Of a stretch of 64,000 bases of DNA, positions 1-9,336 are shown one piece after another. The DNA is taken from NCBI GenBank assembly GCA_029689965.1, contig CP121450.1, positions 1,116,001 through 1,180,000 of the forward strand. The letters run 5' to 3'. Below the pieces are notes generated by a model, which was not told the DNA's origin, made no database searches, and saw nothing but the letters and a program-made list of their open reading frames with translations. The DNA comes from Curtobacterium flaccumfaciens (GTDB taxonomy: Bacteria > Actinomycetota > Actinomycetes > Actinomycetales > Microbacteriaceae). The position numbers and the translations under genes were made by a program. Position 1 is the first letter of the stretch. Each line of letters starts with the position of its first letter.

Positions 1-492
1 CGGGAGGTACCCGGCACCGATGGTGTTGTACGAGTCCGGGGTCGGCACCGAGGTCGACTGGCCGATGATCTGGTTCGCACCGCGGAAGATGAGCTGACCA
101 GCCAGCGTCACGATGAACGCGGGGACCCGGACGAACGCGACCCAGAAGCCCTGCCACGCACCGACGAGCGCGCCGACGGCGAGGCCGAGGATGATGGCAG
201 CCCAGGCCGGCCAGTGCCACACGGACATCGACTGCGCGACGATGATGCCGACGAACGCCGCGACGGAACCGACCGACAGGTCGATGTGACCGGCGATGAT
301 CACCATCACCATCCCCAGCGCGAGGATCAGGATGTAGGAGTACTGCAGGAACAGGTTGATGACGTTCGTCGGCTCGAGGATCAGGCCGTTCGTCGTGATC
401 GAGAAGAAGATCACGATCGCGATCAACGCGATGATCATGCCGTACTGGCCGATGCTGTTGCCCTTGCCGAACAGCAGTTTCAGGTTCTTCAT
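1..492 (-). CDS. Monosaccharide ABC transporter permease, RbsC/GguB (MmsB) type, 3' end missing
   Basis: Inner-membrane permease that carries a monosaccharide handed over by a periplasmic-type binding protein. The visible N-terminal half reads [19 protein letters not shown] followed by hydrophobic helices. It contains the segment GHIDLSVGSVAAF, typical of the RbsC/XylH/GguB permease family. Its ATG overlaps the stop codon of the upstream ATPase (ATGA at 489-492), so the two genes are translationally coupled. The gene continues past the left edge. Substrate within the ribose/xylose/multiple-sugar group cannot be told from sequence alone. Confidence 0.9.
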   Translation of the reverse strand, partial: MKNLKLLFGKGNSIGQYGMIIALIAIVIFFSITTNGLILEPTNVINLFLQYSYILILALGMVMVIIAGHIDLSVGSVAAFVGIIVAQSMSVWHWPAWAAIILGLAVGALVGAWQGFWVAFVRVPAFIVTLAGQLIFRGANQIIGQSTSVPTPDSYNTIGAGYLP

Positions 493-2081
493 GAGACGAG
501 AGCGCCCTTCCGCGCGGAGGTCATGCTGCGCATGAGCGTTTCTGGATCGGCCTGTTCCGAGGGGATGTCGGCCGTGATCTGGCCTTCGAAGATCGTGTAG
601 ATCCGGTCGGAGAGGCCGAGGAGTTCGGGAGCTCGGAGGAGATGAGGATGATGCCCTTCCCCTCCGCGGCGAGCTGCTGGATGATGCCGTAGATCTCGAA
701 CTTGGCGCCCACGTCGATGCCGCGGGTCGGCTCGTCGAGGATCAGGATGTCCGGGTCGGTGAACATCCACTTGGACAGGACGACCTTCTGCTGGTTCCCG
801 CCGGAGAAGCTTGCCGACGTTCTCCTCGACGGTCGGGACCTTCGTGCGGAGCAGCTTCCGGTACTTCTCGGCGACGCTGTACTCCTCGAGGGAGTCCACG
901 ACGCCGCCCTTCGAGATCTTCGGCAGGTCGGCGGACACGGTCGACCGCTTGACCGTGTCGAGCAGGTTGAGGCCGAGCGCCTTGCGGTCCTCGGAGACGT
1001 AGCCGATGCCGTGCTCGATGGCCTGCTGGACGTTCGTGACCTTGATCTCGCGGCCGTCCTTGATGATCTCGCCGCCGAGCCACGTGCCGTAGGAGCGGCC
1101 GAAGATGCTCATCGCGAGCTCGGTGCGGCCGGCGCCCATGAGGCCCGCGAAGCCGACGATCTCGCCGCGCTTCACGTGGAAGTTGGAGTTCTTGCAGACC
1201 AGGCGCGAGGTGTCGAGCGGGTGCTGCACGGTCCAGTCGCGGACCTCGAAGAACGTCTCGCCGATCTTCGGGGTGCGGTCCGGGAACCGGCTCTCGAGCG
1301 ACCGGCCGACCATCCCTCGGATGATGCGGTCCTCGTTGACGCCGTCGCCCTTGACGTTCAGCGTCTCGATGGTCTTGCCGTCGCGGATGATCGTGATCTC
1401 GTCGGCGATCTGCTCGATCTCGTTCAGCTTGTGGCTGATCATGATGCTCGAGATGCCCTTGGCCTTCAACCCGACGATGAGGTCGAGGAGGTGCTGCGAG
1501 TCGTTCTCGTTGAGCGCCGCGGTGGGCTCGTCGAGGATGAGGAGCTTGACGTCCTTGTGCAGGGCCTTCGCGATCTCGACGAGCTGCTGCTTGCCGACGC
1601 CGATGTTCTTGATCTGGGTGTCCGGGTCGTCGCTCAGGCCGACGCGGGCGAGCAGGTCCTGCGCGCGGAGCTGGGCGCTCGTCCAGTCGATCACGCCGAA
1701 CTTGCCCGGCTCGTTGCCGAGGAACAGGTTCTCGGTGATCGACAGCTCGGGGATGAGCGCGAGCTCCTGGTGGATGATGACGATGCCGGCCTGCTCGGAC
1801 TGCTTGATGTCCTTGAAGCGGACCTCTTCGCCCTCGAAGACGATCTCGCCGTCGTAGGTGCCGTACGGGTACACGCCGGACAGGACCTTCATGAGGGTCG
1901 ACTTGCCGGCGCCGTTCTCGCCGCAGATCGCGTGGATCTCGCCGGCGCGGACGCTGAGTGAGACGTCGGACAGCGCCTTCACACCAGGGAACTCCTTGGT
2001 GATCGAGCGCATCTCGAGGATCGTCTCGGGTGCGGTGATCGACCGGGTCTCGGATCCGGTGTCGATCGGGGTTGACGCCAC
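489..2081 (-). CDS. Monosaccharide ABC transporter ATP-binding protein (GguA/MmsA/XylG-like)
   Basis: Tandem two-domain sugar ABC ATPase that powers the adjacent permease. The first nucleotide-binding domain has Walker [10 protein letters not shown] and Walker [12 protein letters not shown]. The second has [12 protein letters not shown] and, in a shifted frame, a Q-loop/signature region and [14 protein letters not shown]. The phrase [19 protein letters not shown] resembles the multiple-monosaccharide (GguA/MmsA) subgroup. The start is GTG at 2081 with AGAAGGAG 7 nt upstream. Frame breaks near 808 ([12 protein letters not shown] expected) and 633 (SSELPELLG expected) cancel out, so the C-terminus returns to frame. 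No sugar-binding protein gene lies directly upstream, which is unusual for this operon type. Confidence 0.9.
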   Translation of the reverse strand: MASTPIDTGSETRSITAPETILEMRSITKEFPGVKALSDVSLSVRAGEIHAICGENGAGKSTLMKVLSGVYPYGTYDGEIVFEGEEVRFKDIKQSEQAGIVIIHQELALIPELSITENLFLGNEPGKFGVIDWTSAQLRAQDLLARVGLSDDPDTQIKNIGVGKQQLVEIAKALHKDVKLLILDEPTAALNENDSQHLLDLIVGLKAKGISSIMISHKLNEIEQIADEITIIRDGKTIETLNVKGDGVNEDRIIRGMVGRSLESRFPDRTPKIGETFFEVRDWTVQHPLDTSRLVCKNSNFHVKRGEIVGFAGLMGAGRTELAMSIFGRSYGTWLGGEIIKDGREIKVTNVQQAIEHGIGYVSEDRKALGLNLLDTVKRSTVSADLPKISKGGVVDSLEEYSVAEKYRKLLRTKVPTVEENVGKLLRREPAEGRPVQVDVHRPGHPDPRRADPRHRRGRQVRDLRHHPAARRGGEGHHPHLLRAPELLGLSDRIYTIFEGQITADIPSEQADPETLMRSMTSARKGALVS

Positions 2082-2206
2082 GGTGCATCTCCTTCTGCCG
2101 CTGCGATGCGGCAGTCCTTCGGGTGGTTCTGCTTGCGGCAGCCGAGGGGCGCAGGGAGCCTGCGTGGACCTCGTTGTCGCGTCCGGTGTCCCACCTGTGA
2201 CGGTCC

Positions 2207-2222
2207 ATGTGACCGTTCACAT
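2207..2222. promoter_or_regulatory. Putative LacI-family operator upstream of the sugar ABC operon
   Basis: ATGTGACCGTTCACAT is a near-perfect inverted repeat about 125 bp upstream of the ATPase start. The same pattern (ATGTGnnCGTTCACAT) recurs at 3755-3770 upstream of the LacI gene. It therefore probably binds the LacI regulator encoded between the two sites. Binding is inferred. Confidence 0.6.
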
Positions 2223-2349
2223 CGGCGGAACGGAGGTAATACTACGCACGGGATCGGCGCGCCTGTCAATTCGGATTGGTCGCGTTTCTGTAACGGCCCG
2301 CGTGATCCGGCGGATCTCGCCCGCTCGCGTCCCCCACGTTGGGGTACCC

Positions 2350-2503
2350 GGGCGGCTCGCCGAGACGCCGCCGCGCCCGCGAGACGCCGCCGCGCCCGCG
2401 AGACGCCGCCTTCCCGCCGAGACTCCGCCGTGCCCGCGAGACGCCGCCTTCCCGCCGAGACGCCGTCGCGCCCGCGAGACGCCGCCGGATCCGGCGGCGT
2501 CTC
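2350..2503. repeat. Tandem GAGACGCCG repeats ending in a perfect 28-bp palindrome
   Basis: About eight imperfect copies of GCGAGACGCCGCC-like units lie head to tail. The last becomes a perfect inverted repeat at 2476-2503 centred on GGATCC. The same unit (GCGAGACGCCG followed by GGATCC) appears once near 9250-9280, at the far end of the neighbouring sugar operon. No gene is seen between 2223 and 2696, so this repeat and the palindrome at 2574-2628 fill that gap. Confidence 0.7.
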
Positions 2504-2573
2504 ACCCCGGCAGGGGCGTTCCGCGGGCGGTGCGGTGTCTCGTTCCGGCCAGACACCGCCGTGGGGCCGGCAA

Positions 2574-2628
2574 CCACCAGCCTGGAGGCGCGGGGCGCGC
2601 CCGCCCCGCGCCTCCAGGCTGCTGGTGG
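2574..2628. repeat. CTGGAGGCGCGG palindromic dispersed repeat (REP-like), member 1
   Basis: Long inverted repeat whose arms read CCACCAGCCTGGAGGCGCGG and its complement with one mismatch. It lies just downstream of the LacI gene stop and could act as a terminator-like hairpin. Related copies occur at 6124, 13998, 18796, 32856, 41588, 45436 and 59866. Confidence 0.8.
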
Positions 2629-2696
2629 GCGTGCCCATCCGCACGGTGAGCAGAAACGGTCGGGTCACGGAGGGCGACCGCGTGCGGCGCCGCGGG

Positions 2697-3719
2697 TCAG
2701 CGCTTGCGGGGCGCGCTCGTCGAGCCGCGCACCACGAGCTGGGGCACGATGTCGATTGGGCGCAGCCCGGCGTCGTCCTCGCCCGGCAGGAGCAGGTCCA
2801 CGCACCGTCGGCCGAGTTCGGCGAAGTCGACCTGCACCGTGGTCAGCGGCGGCCAGAAGTGCTTCGCCTCCGGGATGTCGTCGTACCCCACGACGGACAG
2901 GTCTCCCGGGACGTCGAGGCCGTAGGAGCGCGCGGCGTGCATGACTCCGAGCGCCATCTGGTCGTTCGAGCAGAAGATGGCCGTGCAGTCCCGCCAGCGC
3001 AGGAGCTCGCGTCCGGCGTGGTACCCGAAGTCGGCAGTCCAGTCCCCGAGGATCGGCGGCACGACGGGCATGTCGCGGTCGGACATCTCGCGCAGGAAGC
3101 CCTGCATCCGGGCATCCGCTTCGATCCAGTCCTGCGGCCCCGCGATGTGCCTGACGTACTCGTGGCCGAGGTCGAGCAGGTGGGCCGTCGCCAGCCGGGC
3201 ACCCTCCATCTGGTCGACCCAGAGCGCCGTCGGGTCCTCACCCACGCTCGACCGCATCGTCACGTAGGGCGTGCGGATACCGAGCTCCTCGATGAGGTCG
3301 AACACGCGCTGCTGCGGTGCGATGACCACGATCCCCTCGACGTCGAGGTCGAGCAGGTGTCCGAGGCCCTGTCGCACCGCGGCGTCCGTCGCCTCGGTGA
3401 TGTTGGCGGTGGTCACCGAGTACCCGCGTGCCATCGCGGCGTCCTCGATGGCCTGCAGGGCGACCGCGGGGCCGTAGTGCGCGCGGCGGGCCGTGAGCAC
3501 GCCGATGGTGTGCGTGCGGCTGGTGACCAGCGCGCGTGCGGCGCGGTTCGGCCGGTACTGCAGCTGCTCCATCGCCGCGAGGACCCGGTCCCGTGTCTCA
3601 GCCCGGATCGCGTCCGAGTTGTTGAGCACCCGGGACACGGTCTGGTGGGAGACGCCTGCGACCCGCGCGACGTCGCGGATGCTGGGCGACCGCGGTTGCT
3701 GTGTCCGCGTCGACGCCAT
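2697..3719 (-). CDS. LacI-family transcriptional regulator
   Basis: DNA-binding repressor of 340 residues. The N-terminal helix-turn-helix reads SIRDVARVAGVSHQTVSRVL (residues 12-31), followed by the hinge YRPNRAARALVT and a periplasmic-binding-protein-like sensor domain with CSNDQMALGVMHAA and LSVVGYDDIPEA. It sits between a monosaccharide ABC operon and an MFS/kinase operon transcribed the other way. Matching palindromes lie upstream of the ABC operon and upstream of its own gene. It probably controls both and itself in response to a sugar or polyol; the effector is unknown. Confidence 0.93.
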   Translation of the reverse strand: MASTRTQQPRSPSIRDVARVAGVSHQTVSRVLNNSDAIRAETRDRVLAAMEQLQYRPNRAARALVTSRTHTIGVLTARRAHYGPAVALQAIEDAAMARGYSVTTANITEATDAAVRQGLGHLLDLDVEGIVVIAPQQRVFDLIEELGIRTPYVTMRSSVGEDPTALWVDQMEGARLATAHLLDLGHEYVRHIAGPQDWIEADARMQGFLREMSDRDMPVVPPILGDWTADFGYHAGRELLRWRDCTAIFCSNDQMALGVMHAARSYGLDVPGDLSVVGYDDIPEAKHFWPPLTTVQVDFAELGRRCVDLLLPGEDDAGLRPIDIVPQLVVRGSTSAPRKR

Positions 3720-3754
3720 TGCTACTCGTTCCTGCCCGGGGCCGTGGCACGCCG

Positions 3755-3770
3755 ATGTGCACGTTCACAT
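3755..3770. promoter_or_regulatory. Putative LacI-family operator in the lacI / MFS divergent region
   Basis: ATGTGCACGTTCACAT is an inverted repeat of form ATGTGnACGTnCACAT, 36 bp upstream of the LacI start. It matches the operator at 2207-2222 in 14 of 16 positions. It lies where it could block both the lacI promoter and the rightward operon promoter. Confidence 0.6.
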
Positions 3771-3935
3771 TCCGGGCCAGATCATTATGCACACCTCGGC
3801 GATCGGTGCCACCTGAGTTGTCCTTCCCAGCCGGATGGGTTACGGTTCACGTCGTATCCGGCATATCGCCCGAGCCGGAACGCACAACTGCAGATCGGCC
3901 GTCCTCCCGAGGACGGCAGTCGCTCCAGACCTCAG

Positions 3936-3982
3936 AGAACAGCGACACCCGCAGCGCACCAGCGCTGGGGTGTCGCTGTTCT
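3936..3982 (+). terminator. Strong hairpin in the leader of the MFS operon (terminator or attenuator)
   Basis: A 14-bp perfect stem, AGAACAGCGACACC paired with its complement, is followed by a short T-rich stretch. It sits about 35 nt upstream of the MFS start, so it would lie in the mRNA leader. It could be an intrinsic terminator opened by an antiterminator, or simply isolate the operon from upstream transcription. No other gene is seen between 3720 and 4017. Confidence 0.55.
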
Positions 3983-4017
3983 TTGTTCCCGCACACACCC
4001 ACCACGAAGGAGTGGTC

Positions 4018-5300
4018 TTGACCAAGGCCCGCAGACTGACGAGTTTCATCGTCCTGTCGATGACCGGCGGCGTGATCTTCCAGGTCGCGTACATCCGGTT
4101 CGTCTTCCTCGCCGACACCGCGCACGCGCTCGACCTCACCATCCAGCGCTACGGCGAGATCACGTCGGTCTTCGGCGCCGTCGCCGTGCTCATGTACTTC
4201 TGCGGCGGCTGGTTCGCCGACAAGTTCTCGCCGAGGGCGCTCATCGTGGTCGCCCTCGCCGGGATGGGCATCGTCGACCTCTGGCTGTCCACGGCGCCGG
4301 GTGAGACCGGCGTCCTGATCGCCCACGTGCTCATGGCCGTGCTCGGCATGGGGCTCTACTGGTCGTCGCTCGTCAAGCTCATCTCGATGCTCGGGACCGC
4401 CGACGAGCAGGGCAAGCTCTTCGGTTGGCTCGAGGGCGTCCGCGGCATCACGTCGACCGTCGTGGGCTTCATCGGTGCCGCCATCGTCGCCGCCGCGATC
4501 GCCGACACGGGCGGGGTCCTCTGGGTGATGCGCATCTACGGCGTGCTCTGCCTGGTGTTCGCCGTGCTCGTCCTGGTCGTGGTCCGCACCGACCGGGACG
4601 CCCTCGGTCAGGTCGAACGCCAGGCCGTGTCGCTCCGGGAGCTGGGGCGGCCGCCCGCAACAAGTACACGTGGCTGATCGGGTTCTCGATCATGATGATG
4701 TACTGCTTCTACACGCTGCTCGGCTACCTCACGCCGCTGCTGCAGGACGGCTTCGCGGTGCCCGTCGTGCTCCTCGGGGCGATCGGCGTCGTCCGCACGT
4801 ACGTCTTCCAGATCGTCGGCGGCCCGGTCGGCGGCGTGCTCGTCGACCGTTGGACGAAGTCGTCGCCGGCGTTCCTCCGCTGGGCCTTCGTCGTGGCCGC
4901 CATCAGCGCCGTGGGCTTCCTGCTCCTGCCGCACGACCCCGCCCTCGTGTGGATCGCCGTCGCGCTCATGATCGTGATGTGCCTCGCGGTGTTCACCTCG
5001 CGCGGCATCTACTGGGCGCAGGTCGGCGAGGTCGAGGTCCCGCTCGCCCAGCGCGGTGGCGTGATCGGGCTCGCCTCGGGCATCGCCTACCTGCCGGACG
5101 CGTTCCTCCCCGCCCTCGGCGCCTGGTGGGTCGGCGACCCGGCGAACGGCGTGCCCGCGCAGGGCGGCGGCTACACGACGATGTTCGCCGTCCTGCTCGG
5201 CGCCGCGGTCCTCGGCTTCCTGCTCACCACCGTCACCATGCGCGTCCGTGCACGCGAACTGCGGAACCGCCCGGCGCCCGACGTCGCCGTCGTCGCCTGA
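4018..5300 (+). CDS. MFS sugar/polyol transporter
   Basis: Twelve-helix major facilitator that probably imports the substrate of the following enzymes. Hydrophobic segments alternate with short loops. The cytoplasmic loop after helix 2 reads GGWFADKFSPRALI (MFS motif A variant), and VRTDRDALGQVERQ marks the central loop. The start is taken as TTG at 4018, 5 nt after AAGGAG. A frame break near 4646 (GGGG for GGGGG) splits it; restored, the second half reads AAARNKYTWLIGFSIM. It is the first gene of a run with the SDR, FAD oxidase and FGGY kinase. Substrate unknown. Confidence 0.85.
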
Positions 5301-5326
5301 CCCACCACGAAAGGACCCCTCACCCC

Positions 5327-6103
5327 ATGGACATCCGCGACTTCTCGATGGACCTGTTCTCGCTCGCCGGCAAGCGTGCGATCGTCACCGGCGGCAACTC
5401 CGGCCTCGGCCAGGCGTTCTCGCTCGCCCTCGCCAAGGCCGGCGCCGACGTGTTCGTGCCGAGCGTGGTCGACGACGACGGCACCACCCGGGCACTCGTC
5501 GAGGGCGAAGGCCGCCGGTACGAGTTCCTCGAGGTCGACCTCACCGCCGCCGACGCCCCGACGCGCATCGTCGACGCCTGCACGGAGCGGCTCGGCGGGG
5601 TCGACGTCCTCGTCAACTCGGCCGGCATCTGCCTGCTCGACGACGTCGAGGCCTTCGACCGCGACAAGTGGGACCCGATGATCGCCGTGAACCTCACCGC
5701 GCCGTTCGCACTCGGGCACGCCGTCGCGAAGCGGTTCGTCGCGCAGGGCTCGGGCAAGATCATCAACATCGCGTCGCTGTTCGCGTTCCTCGGCGGACAG
5801 TGGTCGCCCGCGTACGCCGCGACCAAGCACGGGATCGTCGGCTTCACGAAGGCGTACTGCGACGAACTGGCGCAGCACAACGTGCAGGTGAACGCGATCG
5901 CACCCGGCTACTTCGCCACGAAGATCACCGAGCAGACCCGGTCGAACCCGGAGACGAACCAGCGCGTGCTCGACCACATCCCGGCCGGGCGCTGGGGCGA
6001 CGTCGCCGACCTCATGGGCGCGACGGTGTTCCTCGCCTCGCGCGCATCCGACTACGTGAACGGGCACACCCTCACGGTCGACGGCGGGTACCTCGTCCGC
6101 TGA
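5327..6103 (+). CDS. SDR-family oxidoreductase (KduD-like)
   Basis: NAD(P)-dependent short-chain dehydrogenase of 258 residues. It shows the Rossmann motif TGGNSGLGQAF (residues 24-34), NSAGI, the catalytic Ser in INIASLFAF and the Tyr-Lys pair in YAATKHG. The C-terminus DYVNGHTLTVDGGYLV is typical of classical SDRs. GAAAGGA lies 11 nt upstream of the ATG. Its place between an MFS transporter and an FAD oxidase/kinase pair suggests it oxidises a sugar, sugar acid or polyol in the same pathway. KduD-like is a resemblance, not proof. Confidence 0.88.
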   Translation: MDIRDFSMDLFSLAGKRAIVTGGNSGLGQAFSLALAKAGADVFVPSVVDDDGTTRALVEGEGRRYEFLEVDLTAADAPTRIVDACTERLGGVDVLVNSAGICLLDDVEAFDRDKWDPMIAVNLTAPFALGHAVAKRFVAQGSGKIINIASLFAFLGGQWSPAYAATKHGIVGFTKAYCDELAQHNVQVNAIAPGYFATKITEQTRSNPETNQRVLDHIPAGRWGDVADLMGATVFLASRASDYVNGHTLTVDGGYLVR

Positions 6104-6123
6104 TCGCGGACGCGACCCCTGAC

Positions 6124-6162
6124 GGACTGGAGGCGCGGGGCGGCCCCGCCACGCGCCTCCAG
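6124..6162. repeat. CTGGAGGCGCGG palindromic dispersed repeat, member 2
   Basis: Imperfect inverted repeat GACTGGAGGCGCGGGGC ... CGCGCCTCCAG between the SDR and FAD-oxidase genes. It could stabilise the upstream mRNA end or attenuate transcription within the operon. Confidence 0.75.
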
Positions 6163-6216
6163 GCAGCAGACCACCAGACCAGAGCAACGAAACACACCAA
6201 CGAAGGGCTCACCACC

Positions 6217-7733
6217 ATGATCGACTCGATCGCCACCCTCGACCGGGCCGAGATCCTCCAGCGTCTCGCCGGCATCGTCCGTCCCGAGCAGATCGACACG
6301 GACGAGCAGCACCTGCTCGACGCGAGTGTCGACCGCTTCAAGAAGTACCAGTCCGTGCACGGCATCTACGACGCCCCGACCCCGGTCGCGATCGTGAACG
6401 CCGAGTCCACCGAGGACGTCGCCGCGATCCTGGCGTTCGCGAACGACAACCTGATCAACGTCGTCCCGCGCACCGGTCGCACCGGCACGGAGGGCGGCCT
6501 CGAGACGAGCGTCGTCGACACCATCGTGCTCGATTGCTCGCGGATGGACGCCGTGCTGAAGGTCGACCCGGAGAACATGCAGGTCACGGTGCAGGCCGGT
6601 GTGCCGCTCCAGCGCCTCGAGGACGAGCTCCGTCTGCAGGGCCTCACCACCGGTCACTCGCCGCAGTCGAAGCCGCTCGCCCAGTACGGCGGCCTCGTCG
6701 CGACCCGCTCGATCGGGCAGTTCTCCACCCTGTACGGCGCGATCGAGGACATGGTCGTCGGACTCGAGGCCGTGTTCCCCGGCGGCAAGGTCCGTCGCAT
6801 CAAGGCCGTCCCGCGCCGTTCGGCCGGTCCGGACATCCGCCACGTCGTCATCGGCAACGAGGGTGCGCTCTGCGTCATCACCGAGGTCACGGTCAAGGTC
6901 TTCAAGTACCAGCCGGAGAACAACGAGTTCCACGGTGCGCTCGTCGACGACATGCGCACGGGCATCGCGATCCTGCGCGAGGTCATCACGAACGGCTTCC
7001 ACCCCTCGGTCGTGCGCCTGTACTCGCCGGAGGACGCCAACCAGCACTTCTCGCACTTCTCGAAGGACAAGTGCGTCGTGGTGTTCGTCGCCGAGGGTCC
7101 GGCAGGCATCGTCCGCGCCACCTCGGAGGAGATCCAGCGCGTCATCGACCAGCACCAGCACGAGAAGGTCGACCCGGCGCTCATCGAGGCGTGGTTCGAC
7201 AACCTCAACTGGGGCCAGGACAAGATCGACGCCGAGAAGGCCGTCATGCTGCGCGACCAGCAGCTCGGCTACACGACCGAGGTGTCGGCGGACTGGTCGG
7301 CCGTCGGCGACGTGTACGACGCGGTCATGCGCCGCATCCGCGACGAGTACCCGCACGCCGGCGACCTGACGATGCTCGGCGGCCATTCGTCGCACAGCTA
7401 CCAGACCGGTACGAACATGTACTTCGTGTACGACTACCGCATCGACTGCTCGCCGGAGGAGGAGATCGAGAAGTACCACGTCCCCTCAACGCGATCATCG
7501 TCGAGGAAGCGCTGCGCCACGGCGGCTCGATGGTCCACCACCACGGGGTCGGCAAGTACCGCACGCCGTGGGTCGAGGAGGAGCACGGCTCGGCGTTCGC
7601 GATCATGCAGGGCCTCAAGGCGCAGTTCGACCCGAAGGGCATCATGAACAAGGGCACGATCTTCCCGGAGCCGGGCGCGATCCAGCCGGCCGCCGCCGAC
7701 CCCGACACGCAGTTCTCGGCTCCGCGCGCATGA
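6217..7733 (+). CDS. FAD-binding (GlcD / alkyl-DHAP-synthase-like) oxidoreductase
   Basis: Flavoprotein of the VAO/FAD-linked oxidase family, about 505 residues. The N-terminal PP-loop domain reads NVVPRTGRTGTEGGLETSVV with HSPQSKPLAQYGG. The C-terminal domain ends with HHHGVGKYRTPW and GIMNKGTIFPEP, both typical of GlcD- and AGPS-type enzymes. A frame break at about 7484 (CCCC for CCCCC in VPLNAII) splits it. It overlaps the following kinase by ATGA. It probably oxidises a hydroxy acid or phosphorylated polyol in this pathway; the exact reaction cannot be assigned. Confidence 0.85.
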
Positions 7734-9157
7734 CCAGGTACCTCGTCGGCATCGACAACGGCTCGCAGTCGTCGAAGGTCACGGTCTTCGACGAGCGGGG
7801 CGGGGTCGTCGCCGAGGGGCGCGTCCCGCTGCGGCCGAACCACACGCCGGCGCCGGGGGTGGTCGAACACCCGGACGACGACCTCTGGGACTCCATCGCG
7901 GCGGCGTGCCGGATCGCCATGGACGCGTTCCCGGGGGACCCGTCCGAGATCGTCGGCGTCGGCCTCTGCACCATCCGGTTCTGCCGGGCGGTGCTCCGCG
8001 CCGACGGGTCGCTCGCGCAGCCGGTCCTGAGCTGGATGGACGCCCGTGTCGGTGCGCCGTTCGTCGCCGAACACGACGACGTGGCGTACGTCACGACGTC
8101 CTCCGGGTACGTCACGCACCGGCTCACCGGGGCCTTCCGGGACACGGCAGCGAACTACCAGGGCGTGTGGCCGATCGACACCGACACCTGGCGGTGGAGC
8201 GAGGACGAGGCGGCGTATGCCGCAACCGGCATGCGACCGGACCAGCTGTTCGAAATCGTCGCGCCCGGCGAGGTCCTCGGCGCCGTGACCGACGCTGCGG
8301 CCGCGGCCACGGGCCTCCCGGTCGGCCTCCCGGTGGTCGCGACGGCCAACGACAAGGCCGTGGAGGCGCTCGGGTGCGGGCTCCTGGAGCCGACGACGCT
8401 CCTCGTGTCGCTCGGCACCTACATCGCGGGCATGTCCGTCGGCGAGCGGAACATCGCCGGCGCGACCGACTTCTGGACCAACTTCGGGTCCGAGCCCGGC
8501 CGCTACCTGTACGAGTCCGGCGGCATCCGTCGCGGGATGTGGACCGTGAGCTGGTTCCGCGACCTGCTCGGGCCGGACTTCGCGGCAGCGGCTTCGGCGG
8601 CGGGGGAGCGTGCCGAGGACCGCCTCAACCGTGAGGCCGCCGCGGTCCCTGCCGGCTCGGACGGACTGCTCACGGTGTTGGACTGGCTCGCGCCGTCGGA
8701 CGCCGTGTTCCGGAAGGGCTCGATCCTCGGGTTCGACGGGAGGCAGGGCCGAGCGCACGTCTACCGGTCCATCCTCGAGGGCATCGCGATGACGATGCGC
8801 GACCGTGGCGACGCCATGGCCGCCGAACTCGGGACGGCGTACGGCCGGGTCGTCGTGTCCGGCGGCGGTTCGTCGTCGGACCTCGTGATGCAGATCATGG
8901 CGGACGTGTTCCAGGCGCCGACCATCCGTGTGGTGGGCGACAGCGCTGCCGGGCGTGGGGCAGCGATCTGCGCTGCGGTCGCGACCGGTGTGCACCCGTC
9001 GTTCGAGGCGGCGGTCGCGGCGATGGTCGTCGAGCGCGACCGGTTCGCGCCGAACGCCTCGACGGCGGCGGTCTACGACGCGCTGCGTGCGGTGCACGCG
9101 GACGTGACGGCACACACCGACGGGGTCTACCGCCGGACGGCGGCGATCGTCGGCTGA
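7730..9157 (+). CDS. FGGY-family carbohydrate kinase
   Basis: ATP-dependent sugar or polyol kinase of 475 residues. The N-terminal phosphate motif reads YLVGIDNGSQSSKVTVFD, and the C-terminal ATP-binding segment reads VVVSGGGSSSDLVMQIMADVF with GDSAAGRGAAICA. ATG overlaps the FAD-oxidase stop (ATGA), so both are made from one message. It should phosphorylate the imported substrate or an oxidised product; the choice among glycerol, xylulose, erythritol and others is open. Confidence 0.88.
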   Translation: MTRYLVGIDNGSQSSKVTVFDERGGVVAEGRVPLRPNHTPAPGVVEHPDDDLWDSIAAACRIAMDAFPGDPSEIVGVGLCTIRFCRAVLRADGSLAQPVLSWMDARVGAPFVAEHDDVAYVTTSSGYVTHRLTGAFRDTAANYQGVWPIDTDTWRWSEDEAAYAATGMRPDQLFEIVAPGEVLGAVTDAAAAATGLPVGLPVVATANDKAVEALGCGLLEPTTLLVSLGTYIAGMSVGERNIAGATDFWTNFGSEPGRYLYESGGIRRGMWTVSWFRDLLGPDFAAAASAAGERAEDRLNREAAAVPAGSDGLLTVLDWLAPSDAVFRKGSILGFDGRQGRAHVYRSILEGIAMTMRDRGDAMAAELGTAYGRVVVSGGGSSSDLVMQIMADVFQAPTIRVVGDSAAGRGAAICAAVATGVHPSFEAAVAAMVVERDRFAPNASTAAVYDALRAVHADVTAHTDGVYRRTAAIVG

Positions 9158-9159
9158 CG

Positions 9160-9285
9160 GAGTCTCGTCTCGTCGTGTCTCGTCGTGTCTCGTCTCGTCT
9201 CGTCTCGACGAGACGAGACGCCGTCCGCGGGGCGAGGCGCCGCCGCAGGCGCGAGACGCCGTGGGATCCGGTGGTGTGTCGTGCC
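9160..9285. repeat. TCTCG low-complexity tract plus GAGACGCCG repeat unit
   Basis: Repeated TCTCG units from about 9165 to 9208 run into their complement GACGAGACGAGAC, forming a hairpin. A single GCGAGACGCCG unit with a GGATCC core follows, matching the array at 2350-2503. The tract lies between the convergent kinase and corA genes and may serve as a bidirectional terminator. No gene is seen here. Confidence 0.55.
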
Positions 9286-9336
9286 CGGGCCGGCGTCTCG
9301 CGCGGGCGACGGTGTCGCCGCCGACACCCGGAGGCC

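Noticed and set aside
702..1961. Long open frames antisense to real genes (for example opposite the sugar ATPase and dnaK)
   Set aside because: High GC leaves antisense frames open by chance; their translations are Asp/Arg/Val-rich shadows without recognisable domains.
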